The translations under genes and the position numbers were made by a program. The notes beneath the pieces were generated by a model that saw only the letters and a list, made by a program, of their open reading frames with translations, searched no databases and was not told where the DNA came from. 64,000 nucleotides of DNA from JBKHYG01 sp046565595 (GTDB taxonomy: Bacteria; Actinomycetota; AC-67), in NCBI GenBank assembly GCA_046565595.1, contig JBKHYG010000100.1, positions 1 through 64,000 on the forward strand, given 5' to 3'. Below, piece after piece: positions 7,570 to 15,486 of the stretch (position 1 is its first letter; each line of letters opens with the position of its first letter).

Positions 7570-8271
7570 TCAGGCCCGGACTTCGAACCGCTGGCCCTTC
7601 CCCACGGCTGAGAACGAGATGGTCCCCGACCGCACCTCGACCTTGGAGATCCGCAGTCCACTGGGCAACGGAGGTAGATCCTCTCGGAAGGAGGCGGCAC
7701 GCCTGGCAGCCTCCTGCGAGCCCGGCGGTTTCGGCCCCTCCCAGGTGACCTGCTCGGCGTCGAAGCGCAGGTCCCCATCCTTGATCGAGAGTCTCCCGCT
7801 GGCTACGACCTTGCGTTTGATACCGGCGAAGGATCGAGTGCCAGATACCGTCACCTTCCCGTCCATGAGTTTGACCGTGGCGTCCTCGCCCCGACGCTTG
7901 AGGAATGCGTTCAAGGCCTTATCGTCGGTCTGGGCAGATCCGGTCGTGTCTCCGACGACCAGTGTCAGCTTGCCGCTCCCGAAGATCGACCCCTCCGCTT
8001 CGATGTCCTCGAGCCGCACCTTCAACTCGCGGAAGACGAGATCCTGGACCCGGAACCCTTCGACGCTCACCGACACGGCATCAACATGACCGCCCAGCAC
8101 ATCGAGGATGAATGGGAAGGACTCGATCTCGACGGAAGCTTGGTCGGGCAACCCGAGTTGCCCGGCCAAACGATCGTTGATCGCACGCTCGGCGGCATCC
8201 TCAGCGAGCATGTTCGCGCCGACGAACAGGCCGCCGAGAACAGCGCCGGTGATCACCAGGCCCTTGATCAT
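7570..8271 (-). CDS. DUF2993 (LmeA-like) lipid-binding protein
   Basis: The 233-residue protein starts with a signal/anchor helix (IKGLVITGAVLGGLFVGANML). It follows the DUF2993 pattern: AEDAAERAINDRLAGQLGL, then IESFPFILDVLGGHVDAVSVSVEGF, the family's FPFL-G-hallmark. Mycobacterial LmeA of this family binds acidic phospholipids in the periplasm and affects lipomannan elongation; whether that holds here is unknown. It stands alone between the redox operon and a CdsA-like gene. The intergenic 7454-7569 stretch shows no convincing motif. Confidence 0.85.
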   Translation of the reverse strand: MIKGLVITGAVLGGLFVGANMLAEDAAERAINDRLAGQLGLPDQASVEIESFPFILDVLGGHVDAVSVSVEGFRVQDLVFRELKVRLEDIEAEGSIFGSGKLTLVVGDTTGSAQTDDKALNAFLKRRGEDATVKLMDGKVTVSGTRSFAGIKRKVVASGRLSIKDGDLRFDAEQVTWEGPKPPGSQEAARRAASFREDLPPLPSGLRISKVEVRSGTISFSAVGKGQRFEVRA

Positions 8272-8327
8272 GCCGAGAAACTACGCGCCAGACACTGAAG
8301 CGGCCACCGAGCCACTACTTGTAGGCC

Positions 8328-9107
8328 TCACCTAGCCAGGAGGACGAACGAATAGAAGGCGAACGGGACGGCTAGCAGCATCCCTGTCGCCGTCCTGATC
8401 GTCGCGGGCCGAGATGTCTTCTCATGCCCCGGCGCAGCGACCGTCTCGAGGAGCGCGGCCACCGGTTGGCTCACGGCCACGGCTACCGCCGCGACAGCAG
8501 CGATCGCGGTCGCGCGCGAAGAAGCGATCGCCGGATCGAACAGCCCTCTCGCATACACCGAACCGGCTAGCGAGCCCACCACGGCTGCGACGGCTCGAGT
8601 CACTCCCGCTGGCGACAGTCCGGCAGCATCGCCGCCCAGACCGTGACCCGTCAACCGCCCCGCGACCCGCACGGTGGCTTCAGCAGCGAATATGCACAGC
8701 AGCAGCGTTCCAACGAGCCTCTCGCCCTCGGGCATCTGTCGCATCGCAGCCAGGTAGGCCACCGGCAACGCGACGAACACGGCAGGGACCACCGATGCGA
8801 GGACCGTCTCGATCAGTCTGCGCCGATCCGTGCGCACCATCGCCTCCCCGAAGGTGGCGATCACCAACGCGAGCACGACTCCTACGAGCGCCCGAGACAC
8901 CAGATCGCCCTTGAGGTAGCCGACGATCGCCAACACGACCACGGCCCCGAGTCCCAGCGGCGCCTGCGGTCTCAGACCGACGCTGCGGCCTCTGGAATAG
9001 AGGTCACCCAGGACGGCAGCGCCGGCGATCGCTGCAACCAGCGCGATCCATCGCCCGCCCCAGCTGAACGCCAACCACAGCAGGCCAGCCAGGATCGCGC
9101 CGGTCAA
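8328..9107 (-). CDS. Polytopic membrane protein, degenerate CdsA (phosphatidate cytidylyltransferase)-like
   Basis: From the TTG at 9107, preceded by GGGAGCAGGG, the product has 259 residues and about seven hydrophobic segments. Its second half follows the CdsA layout: EATVRVAGRLTGHGLGGDAAGLSP matches the DxxAYxxGxxxGxxxxxPxISPKKT block, and ETVAAPGHEKTSRPATIRT followed by a final VPFAFYSF matches KDxxxxxPGHGGxxDRxDS...P.FY. The acidic and Lys residues that bind metal and CTP are missing, so it is probably not a working synthase. The homology is inferred by eye. Longer starts would overlap the hydrolase upstream. Confidence 0.6.
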   Translation of the reverse strand: MTGAILAGLLWLAFSWGGRWIALVAAIAGAAVLGDLYSRGRSVGLRPQAPLGLGAVVVLAIVGYLKGDLVSRALVGVVLALVIATFGEAMVRTDRRRLIETVLASVVPAVFVALPVAYLAAMRQMPEGERLVGTLLLCIFAAEATVRVAGRLTGHGLGGDAAGLSPAGVTRAVAAVVGSLAGSVYARGLFDPAIASSRATAIAAVAAVAVAVSQPVAALLETVAAPGHEKTSRPATIRTATGMLLAVPFAFYSFVLLAR

Positions 9108-9141
9108 CCCTGCTCCCGGTTCTCGGACGCGTACCCCGGCG

Positions 9142-10002
9142 TCACGCCACCTCGTCTTCGCCGCGTGACTCCAGCAGAGCCAGCAGGCGTGGGCCGAGCA
9201 TGGAACAGAAGTCCGAGCTGAAACCGTCCTCGCAGTGACCGAACCCATCGATCACCCAGAGTTCCGTCTCTCCACGACAGTGAGCGACGAACTGTTCGAC
9301 CCCATCCAGAGGGAACAGATGGTCGTCATAACCGTGTACGACCAAGGTCGGTAGGTCGATCCGATCGGCCACGGCCAGAGGCGGCTCACCGCCGACCCAT
9401 TCGCGCGCGATGCTGGTTCCAAAGGCAAGTTCCGCACCTACCTGCGCGACCGGACTGCCGAAGAGCCACATCAAGCGGCGCCGCAACACACCACCATCCG
9501 CGGCTGGGAGATGAAGGGTGTCTGCGACCCAATGCGAAGGGGGTGAGATCGCGCAGATGGCGTCCGCCGAGGCCGTAGAGGCGGCCTCGAAGATGACCGC
9601 GGCGGCACCGAGCGAACCGCCGACCGTTATGACCTTCTCGAAGCCATCCGCGCGCGCACGCGCGACCACGGCGCGGATATCGTTCGCTTCGAGCGGCCCT
9701 CCCGAACAGAAACCGCTGGAATCTCCGTGGCCTCGAAGATCCGTCGCATAGACGGTCGCGTGTTCTGCCAGCCCTTCTGCGAGACGGCGCCAGGGCGGCT
9801 TGGTCCGATACCCGAGGAGAGCGTGCGCCAACACGATCGCAACATCCCGATCCGAACCGAGTCTCGAGACGGCCAGCCGCTCTCCGTCTTCGGTTTCGAC
9901 GGTCAGATGTTGTGCGGGTACCGCGAAGCGATCCTCGCCTCGCGCAGCGTGATATCGGCGCCTGAGGTTGAGGCGCGGGGCTCGTACCGGGTTCGTTCGC
10001 AT
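9142..10002 (-). CDS. Alpha/beta hydrolase, lysophospholipase-like
   Basis: The 286-residue protein has the alpha/beta-hydrolase triad elements in order: an oxyanion strand (VAIVLAHALLGYRT), DLRGHGDSS, the nucleophile elbow VGGSLGAAA, the acid loop VVHGYDDHLFP and the histidine loop DGFGHCEDG. It resembles monoacylglycerol lipase or 2-hydroxymuconate-type hydrolases; the substrate cannot be read. There is no signal peptide, so it is cytosolic. It is transcribed divergently from the glnR-like gene, sharing the 62-bp region 10003-10064. Confidence 0.8.
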   Translation of the reverse strand: MRTNPVRAPRLNLRRRYHAARGEDRFAVPAQHLTVETEDGERLAVSRLGSDRDVAIVLAHALLGYRTKPPWRRLAEGLAEHATVYATDLRGHGDSSGFCSGGPLEANDIRAVVARARADGFEKVITVGGSLGAAAVIFEAASTASADAICAISPPSHWVADTLHLPAADGGVLRRRLMWLFGSPVAQVGAELAFGTSIAREWVGGEPPLAVADRIDLPTLVVHGYDDHLFPLDGVEQFVAHCRGETELWVIDGFGHCEDGFSSDFCSMLGPRLLALLESRGEDEVA

Positions 10003-10064
10003 GGCTCTCGTCTGCTACCTTGCCCGATACCGAGGCAGGACTGCAAACCTGCCCAGGCCCGACG

Positions 10065-10730
10065 ATGGCTGATCTCCTCCTCGCCACCGACCGGGTCGAG
10101 GACCTGCTCGACCTGGTTAGAGGGTTGGAGGCCGCCGGGCATCGACTGACCATCAGGCCCCCCGAAGGGGTCGTCCGCGAGGACATGCCGGCTTGTCAGG
10201 TGGCCCTCGTCGATGGTGTGAAGGACTTCTTCAAGGCTCGCGACACCGCGAGGGTCATCCGCGCAACCCAGGAACGCACCGTGATCCTCGCGCTGATCAG
10301 CGCCGATCATGTGGACGGCATCGGACCGGATTGGATGATCGATTCCTTCCTGCTCGAGCCGGCATCGATCCCCGAGTGCCTGGCACGGCTACGGCTGGTC
10401 GTCACCGGCCAACTGGATGACCCCGACTCGACCATCAGGGCGGGAGACCTCGTCATCGACCCCGAGTCGTATCAGGCCAAGATCAAGGGACGGCCTCTGG
10501 ATCTGACCTACAAGGAGTTCCAACTGTTGTCGTTCCTTGCAGGACGCCCCGGGCGTGTCTGGTCGCGGCAGCAACTGTTGCAAGAGGTCTGGGGCTACGA
10601 CTTCTTCGGAGGCACCCGCACGGTCGATGTCCATGTGCGCCGCTTGCGCGCCAAACTCGGACCTGAATATGAAGCCATGATCGGCACCATCCGCAATGTC
10701 GGCTACAAGCTCGATGCGCGGACCCGATGA
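10065..10730 (+). CDS. glnR: GlnR-like orphan response regulator (OmpR family)
   Basis: The 221-residue product has a receiver-like N-terminus without the usual phospho-Asp pocket (VALVDGVKDFFKARDTARVIRATQE) and an OmpR winged helix with LTYKEFQLLSFLAG and EVWGYDFFGGTRTVDVHVRRLRAKLGP in adjoining blocks, nearly the actinobacterial GlnR consensus. GlnR controls nitrogen assimilation and activates or represses glnA. Here it lies only 19 bp before glnA, supporting the assignment and suggesting one transcript. I chose the ATG at 10065; an in-frame TTG at 10020 adds an unconserved leader. No strong ribosome-binding site is visible. Confidence 0.85.
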   Translation: MADLLLATDRVEDLLDLVRGLEAAGHRLTIRPPEGVVREDMPACQVALVDGVKDFFKARDTARVIRATQERTVILALISADHVDGIGPDWMIDSFLLEPASIPECLARLRLVVTGQLDDPDSTIRAGDLVIDPESYQAKIKGRPLDLTYKEFQLLSFLAGRPGRVWSRQQLLQEVWGYDFFGGTRTVDVHVRRLRAKLGPEYEAMIGTIRNVGYKLDARTR

Positions 10731-10749
10731 TCAGCCAAGAGGAGCCAGC

Positions 10750-12072
10750 TTGAGTGCAGACAACCCGAGGGACATCGACTTCGTCCTGAGAACCGTCGAG
10801 GAGCGCGATATCCGCTTCATCCGGCTGTGGTTCACCGATGTACTCGGCTTCCTGAAGTCGTTCGCGATCACTCCTGCAGAACTCGAGATCGCGTTCGAGG
10901 AAGGCATGGGCTTCGACGGCAGCGCGATCGAAGGCTTCGCAAGAGGCGCCGAGTCCGACATGCTTGCGAAACCCGATCCCGCGACCTTCACGATCGTGCC
11001 GTGGCGGCCCGATCAGCAAGGCGTAGCGAAGATGATCTGCGATATCACGACCCCCGATGGCGAACCCTCACCGGCCGACCCGAGGGCAGTGCTGCGAAGG
11101 GTCGTCGAGCGATCGCGTGAGTCAGGATTCGAGCCGTTCCTGGCTCCCGAACTCGAGTATTTCTACTTCGCCGATCAAGAGACGACGGTTCCGCTCGATC
11201 GGGGCGGGTATTTCGATCTGACGCCGCTGGATGTCGCGGGCGATCTGCGCAAGCGGACGGTCATGTTCTTGGAGCAGATGGGGATAAGCGTTCAGAGCGT
11301 CCATCACGAGGTTGCTCCCAGCCAGCATGAGATCGTGCTGCGGGCCACCGATGCGGTCACCTGCGCCGACGATGTGATGACCGCAAGGCTCGCCGTCAAA
11401 GAGGTAGCACAGACCGCTGGCATCTACGCGACCTTCATGCCCAAGCCCATCGAAGGCGCATGGGGTTCTGGCATGCACACGCATCTCTCCCTGTATCAGA
11501 ACGACTCCAACGCACTGGCCGACTCGGACGACCCGCTGGGCCTATCGAAGGTCGCGCGTTCGTTCATCGCGGGTGTCCTGGCGCATGCGCCGGGGATGAC
11601 GGTCGTGCTGAACCAGTGGGTCAATTCATACAAGCGCCTGGTTCCGGGATTCGAAGCACCGACCTATGCATGTTGGGCTCGTCGCAACCGCAGCGCGCTC
11701 CTGCGCGTAACCGGCGGCGAAGATCCAGGCATCGAGATCCGATCCCCTGATCCTGCCTGCAATCCATACCTGGCTTTCGCCGCGCTGATCGGAGCCGGCC
11801 TGCAAGGGGTGTCAGACGGGCTCGAACTTCCGCCTGAAGCCGATGACGATGTGGCGACCCTCTCGAGCGCAGAATTGCGCGCACTCGGGATGGAGCCGCT
11901 GCCCGGTGACCTTCACGAGGCCGTGTATGCGCTCGAGGCGGACGAGGTCATCCAGCAGGTGCTGGGGGAACATGTCACCGACTTCGTCTGTCGGAACAAG
12001 CGGGAAGAGTGGAAGGCGTATCAGCGGTATGTGAGCCCATGGGAACTCGACCGAAACCTGCCGATCCTGTGA
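10750..12072 (+). CDS. glnA: Glutamine synthetase type I
   Basis: The 440-residue enzyme makes glutamine from glutamate, ammonia and ATP. It shows GFDGSAIEGF, the metal-binding ELEYFYF, HHEVAPSQHEI, the ATP-site SGMHTHLSL, NSYKRLVPG and IEIRSPDPACNPYLAFAA. The TTG at 10750 is preceded by AGAGGAG at 10737-10743 and is the likely start. The C-terminal NLYDLP-type adenylylation Tyr loop is absent, so it is probably not GlnE-regulated and is the alpha-type or GlnA4-like form. Its position behind the GlnR-like gene implies transcriptional nitrogen control. Confidence 0.93.
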   Translation: MSADNPRDIDFVLRTVEERDIRFIRLWFTDVLGFLKSFAITPAELEIAFEEGMGFDGSAIEGFARGAESDMLAKPDPATFTIVPWRPDQQGVAKMICDITTPDGEPSPADPRAVLRRVVERSRESGFEPFLAPELEYFYFADQETTVPLDRGGYFDLTPLDVAGDLRKRTVMFLEQMGISVQSVHHEVAPSQHEIVLRATDAVTCADDVMTARLAVKEVAQTAGIYATFMPKPIEGAWGSGMHTHLSLYQNDSNALADSDDPLGLSKVARSFIAGVLAHAPGMTVVLNQWVNSYKRLVPGFEAPTYACWARRNRSALLRVTGGEDPGIEIRSPDPACNPYLAFAALIGAGLQGVSDGLELPPEADDDVATLSSAELRALGMEPLPGDLHEAVYALEADEVIQQVLGEHVTDFVCRNKREEWKAYQRYVSPWELDRNLPIL

Positions 12073-12090
12073 TCTCGCTCTCGAAGCGGT

Positions 12091-12792
12091 TCAGTCGCCG
12101 GTTATGTCGAGCGACGCCAGGATGAACGCGATCTCGTCTTCGGCCTGACGGATCGAAGTTTCGTCAGGTCCGACGATCAGCACCGGGAGTTGCTTTCCGA
12201 GCGGAGAGTTATACCGGAACATCACGCAGTCGCTGCACCAGGGGTATGTGAGCGGCTCCTCCACGACCGGGTACCGCATCAGCAGGGCCTGACTTCGAAC
12301 GCTGCCGGCCTTGATCGCGCTCGCCTCGATCCTCACCTCTCCCTGCGAAGAGATGGTCGCGGGCGCGTCGCTGAGCGCCGGCCAGAAGCAGTCGCGATCC
12401 TCGCACGACTTCCCGAACCAGACCTCGACGCCGCCTGGCCGGGTGCTATCGCCTGGAAGCAGCCTGGTCAGCCTGAACAGCCCGTGATCTTCGTCGAGCG
12501 ACCAATGCGACGGGTAGCGCACGGTGAAGGTATCGGTCGAGTGTTCGCGGATCGCTCCGATCGCCGGATCGACCTCCGAGCCTGGGATGAAACCCTGCTG
12601 AGGAACGCCGCCGTCGACGCCAGGATAGATCTGAACGAAGGCTGCTGTGACGATCGCTCCCACGGCCAACCCCGTCAGGAAACGAAGTCCTCGGCGGCGT
12701 CGCCGACGGTGAACGAAGCGGGTGTAGGCGTCGCCGACGCTCGGCTCGCCCCTCGCGGCCGCACGCAACGCCTCGCGGAAGGACGCGCTCAT
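12091..12792 (-). CDS. Membrane protein coupled to the ECF sigma factor; PsbP-like outer domain
   Basis: The 233-residue protein has a cytoplasmic N-terminus of about 37 residues ending in a run of Arg, a transmembrane segment (FLTGLAVGAIVTAAFVQIY) and an extracytoplasmic domain with FTVRYPSHWSL, a YPxxW element like that of the proteins at 3152 and 3971, plus Cys pairs (CEDRDC, WCSDC). Its start overlaps the sigma-factor stop (ATGA). That placement and topology suit an anti-sigma or sensor partner. No zinc-finger anti-sigma motif is visible, so direct sigma binding is unproven. Confidence 0.7.
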   Translation of the reverse strand: MSASFREALRAAARGEPSVGDAYTRFVHRRRRRRGLRFLTGLAVGAIVTAAFVQIYPGVDGGVPQQGFIPGSEVDPAIGAIREHSTDTFTVRYPSHWSLDEDHGLFRLTRLLPGDSTRPGGVEVWFGKSCEDRDCFWPALSDAPATISSQGEVRIEASAIKAGSVRSQALLMRYPVVEEPLTYPWCSDCVMFRYNSPLGKQLPVLIVGPDETSIRQAEDEIAFILASLDITGD

Positions 12793-13316
12793 AGCTCGGC
12801 CTCCACGGCAACTTCGGCAGACCTGATCAGGGTCGCGAAGGGATCACCGAGTTCGTCTCGTAGGCGAGCCAGGGCTCGATGCGTCATGGACTTCACGGTT
12901 CCAGGTGGAACCTCGAGCATCTCGGCGACCTCTGCGATCGGCCGATCCTCGAAGAAGCGGAGCACGATCGCTTGGCGTTCGCGGGGTGGCAGGACCTTCA
13001 AAGCAGCGATCAGCGTGACGGCATCGTCGCGCTCCTCGACGACCTCCGTGGGGGTGCGGCGAGCGAACGCGTACTTGGCTTCGACCTTGGCTCGGCGAAG
13101 TTTCGAGCGATGCCGGTTCAGCAACGCGGTACGGGCGTACGCCATCGGCGAATCCCCAGATATGCGATCCCAAGCGTTGTATGTGCGAACCATCGTGTCC
13201 TGAGCCAAATCCTCTGCCTCTGTCCAATCACCTGTCAGCATGAAGGCGAGCCGTCTGAGGTTGACGAACTCCGCGTCGAAGAAGACGCGGAACTCCTCGT
13301 CCCGTCCTTTGCTCAC
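12789..13316 (-). CDS. ECF RNA polymerase sigma factor (SigE/sigma-24 family)
   Basis: The 175-residue protein has sigma region 2 (LRRLAFMLTGDWTEAEDLAQDTMVRTYNAW in adjoining helices) and region 4 (LIAALKVLPPRERQAIVLRFFEDRPIAEVAEMLEVPPGTVKSMTHRAL across its helices). The GTG at 13316 follows an AAAGGGTAGGG stretch. It is 10 bp after the transglutaminase gene and overlaps the membrane protein downstream, so the sigma factor belongs to the MoxR-DUF58-transglutaminase transcript. It may sense envelope state through the coupled membrane protein. The target promoters are unknown. Confidence 0.9.
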   Translation of the reverse strand: MSKGRDEEFRVFFDAEFVNLRRLAFMLTGDWTEAEDLAQDTMVRTYNAWDRISGDSPMAYARTALLNRHRSKLRRAKVEAKYAFARRTPTEVVEERDDAVTLIAALKVLPPRERQAIVLRFFEDRPIAEVAEMLEVPPGTVKSMTHRALARLRDELGDPFATLIRSAEVAVEAEL

Positions 13317-13326
13317 CCCTACCCTT

Positions 13327-15486
13327 TCAGACGCGTGGCGGACCGCTCAGGTTCGCCCGGATCGCAGCTTTGAGCCTCCTCGACCTGGGCAGGACGCTCC
13401 CTATCGCGTCCTTCGCCCTGGCTCCATCTGCCATCAGGTCATCGGTCGAACCGGGGGGACCATATATGAGTAGTTCCGCGTTCGCGGCCAGGTCGCGTAA
13501 CGGTCGAGGGTCTATCCCGGGCACCCGAGACAGGCGTTCGGCGTGTTCCCAAGGGGTTTCGCCACGGCGACGCCCCAATCCGGCGTCGGCGCAGAATGTC
13601 AGGAAGTTCCGATATCCAGGAGGCATGCCGCCGGGTCCGAAGCGGCGCGAGCGACGGCGGATCCAGGTGCGCGCGACGACGGCCATCGCGAGAACGGCCA
13701 GAACGCTCCAGACCCAGCCGAGGGGGATGCTGAGCACGCTACCGGTAGGAGTCTTTGGAGCAGTCGGGTCCGCGGTCGGATCCGCGATCGGGTCAGCGGT
13801 CGGATCCGCCGCGGGGTCCGCGGTGGGCTCGGCTGTGGGGACGGGACCCGGTGTGTCACCTGCGGAAGCAGGCGGCCGCGTGTAGCCAGGCACCGAACCG
13901 AATCCCGCGCGAGGGGTCGGCTCAAACCGGAGCCAACCCGCTCCCTCTATCCATATCTCCGGCCAAGCGTGGGCGTCCAGCGTCGTCACCTGATAGGTAG
14001 TGCTGCCTCCGCTGCTAGCTATCGGCGTCCCCGGTCCGAAGCCGATGACCACCCGCGACGGGATACCTCGGATGCGGGCGAGCACGGCCATCGTCGTCGC
14101 GAACTGTTCGCAGTATCCGCGTTGCACCTCGGTCAGGAACTGCTCCATGGTGCGTAGGTCGTGTGTCGCGGCAACCTGCAGGTCGTAGGTGAAGGTGCGC
14201 AGATGGTTCTGTATCGCAACAGCTTCTCGGTACGGCGTGTCGGCGTCGCGCGTGATCTCGCGCGCGATGTCTTTCAGTTGCGCCGATACGCGCGGCAACT
14301 CGAGGAAGCGTCGGGGAACATCCGGCGTCGACACTGGAAGCTCGTCGAGTGCGCGCGCCGATGGCCTGGGGATCTCTGACACGACCTGATAGGTCGCTAG
14401 GCGGGGGATGTTCGGCAGCACCAGGAGCGCGCCGGTGTCACCCTCGTACTGGATGCCCTCGATGCTGGTACGGATGTCTATGGGATCGGACTGGGCTGGC
14501 AGCCACGAGCCAGCCAAGCGACTGAGTTGGAAGGACTGACCGACCCGCTCTGTCGCCACCGAGGTCGGATAGATGGGATCCAAGCCCATCTCGAGGGGCG
14601 CACGAGCAAGTTGAGAAACGGCGGACTGTTTGAATATCTCGCCTGTGAATTCGTCCAGGATGGTGAGTTTGTAGTAGCCGGCTCTGGTCGTGCGCACCTG
14701 GAACAGGTTGCGAGGCTCGCGCGGATCGAGTGTCGGTTTCAGAGCGGTGATCGGGTTGAAGGCGATCCCACCTGACCCTCTAGATTTCAGCAGGGATAGT
14801 TCTCCGTAGCCTGGAGCCGCGGGGACGATCAGCAGCAGCACCGCAGCGGAAACGCCGACAGCGACCAGCGATATGGCTGCGGGCAATCGGCGACCGTCGA
14901 GGCTCCGCGGAACGCTCTCGCGCTGATCGGTCCACAACAGCACTAGGCCAGCCAGGAGGAAGGCCCCAGCATCTAGCCACACCTGCTGCGAACGCACCAG
15001 CATCCCGGGCGTCATGAGCAACGGCAACGCCGAACCTATCCCGAGCAGGCGACTACCCACGGTTGACACCGATGTGTCGACGAGCCATGCCGTTGCCCAA
15101 ACACCGATGAAGACGAACATCGCGAGTTCGGGACCGGACCGGACCGGGGCTACCTCGAGCACTATGCGCTCCGCACCTTCGCCGGCAAGCGACTGGATCC
15201 CGCGCCAGGTCGCTCCGCCCGGAAGCAGCCCTGCCACCAGCGTGTCTCGTAGGAACAGGATGCCAAGCAGCCAGAACAACGACAGGGTGGTTAGCAACAG
15301 ATCCAGGATCGGAGCGAGCCTCAGTCTCCGAGACAGCGCGTTCACACCCAGGGAACCAGCGGCGGCAACCAAGATGACCCCGATGATCGAGTCAGTGAAC
15401 AGCCGATCCAGCGGTAGCGCAGTGACTACCACCAGAGCGACGATCGCTATGCGCGTACCCGAGTGCGCTCTAGGAGCGTCTTCCAT
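13327..15486 (-). CDS. TgpA-like membrane transglutaminase (DUF3488-transglutaminase-DUF4129)
   Basis: From the ATG at 15486 the protein has 719 residues. Six or so N-terminal membrane helices are followed by an extracytoplasmic transglutaminase-like domain with GYCEQFATTMAVLAR (Cys), LDAHAWPEIWIEG (His) and RFEPTPR (acid; Glu replaces the more usual Asp), a repeated PTADP linker, a further helix (WVWSVLAVLAMAVVARTW) and a cytoplasmic DUF4129-like tail. In actinobacteria this gene travels with MoxR and DUF58, as here. It overlaps the DUF58 gene by about 40 bp. An envelope protein-crosslinking or protease role is inferred from the family. Confidence 0.88.
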   Translation of the reverse strand: MEDAPRAHSGTRIAIVALVVVTALPLDRLFTDSIIGVILVAAAGSLGVNALSRRLRLAPILDLLLTTLSLFWLLGILFLRDTLVAGLLPGGATWRGIQSLAGEGAERIVLEVAPVRSGPELAMFVFIGVWATAWLVDTSVSTVGSRLLGIGSALPLLMTPGMLVRSQQVWLDAGAFLLAGLVLLWTDQRESVPRSLDGRRLPAAISLVAVGVSAAVLLLIVPAAPGYGELSLLKSRGSGGIAFNPITALKPTLDPREPRNLFQVRTTRAGYYKLTILDEFTGEIFKQSAVSQLARAPLEMGLDPIYPTSVATERVGQSFQLSRLAGSWLPAQSDPIDIRTSIEGIQYEGDTGALLVLPNIPRLATYQVVSEIPRPSARALDELPVSTPDVPRRFLELPRVSAQLKDIAREITRDADTPYREAVAIQNHLRTFTYDLQVAATHDLRTMEQFLTEVQRGYCEQFATTMAVLARIRGIPSRVVIGFGPGTPIASSGGSTTYQVTTLDAHAWPEIWIEGAGWLRFEPTPRAGFGSVPGYTRPPASAGDTPGPVPTAEPTADPAADPTADPIADPTADPTAPKTPTGSVLSIPLGWVWSVLAVLAMAVVARTWIRRRSRRFGPGGMPPGYRNFLTFCADAGLGRRRGETPWEHAERLSRVPGIDPRPLRDLAANAELLIYGPPGSTDDLMADGARAKDAIGSVLPRSRRLKAAIRANLSGPPRV
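13761..13838 (-). repeat. PTADP-type coding repeat in the transglutaminase linker
   Basis: About 78 bp of imperfect repeats of a GGATCCGC/GGGTC-like unit encode repeated Pro-Thr/Ala-Ala-Asp. The product is a flexible extracytoplasmic spacer before the last membrane helix. Such tracts commonly vary in copy number. Confidence 0.75.

Noticed and set aside
10020..10064. Earlier TTG start for the glnR-like gene
   Set aside because: It adds 15 unconserved residues and lies in the short divergent promoter region; the ATG at 10065 fits GlnR N-termini.
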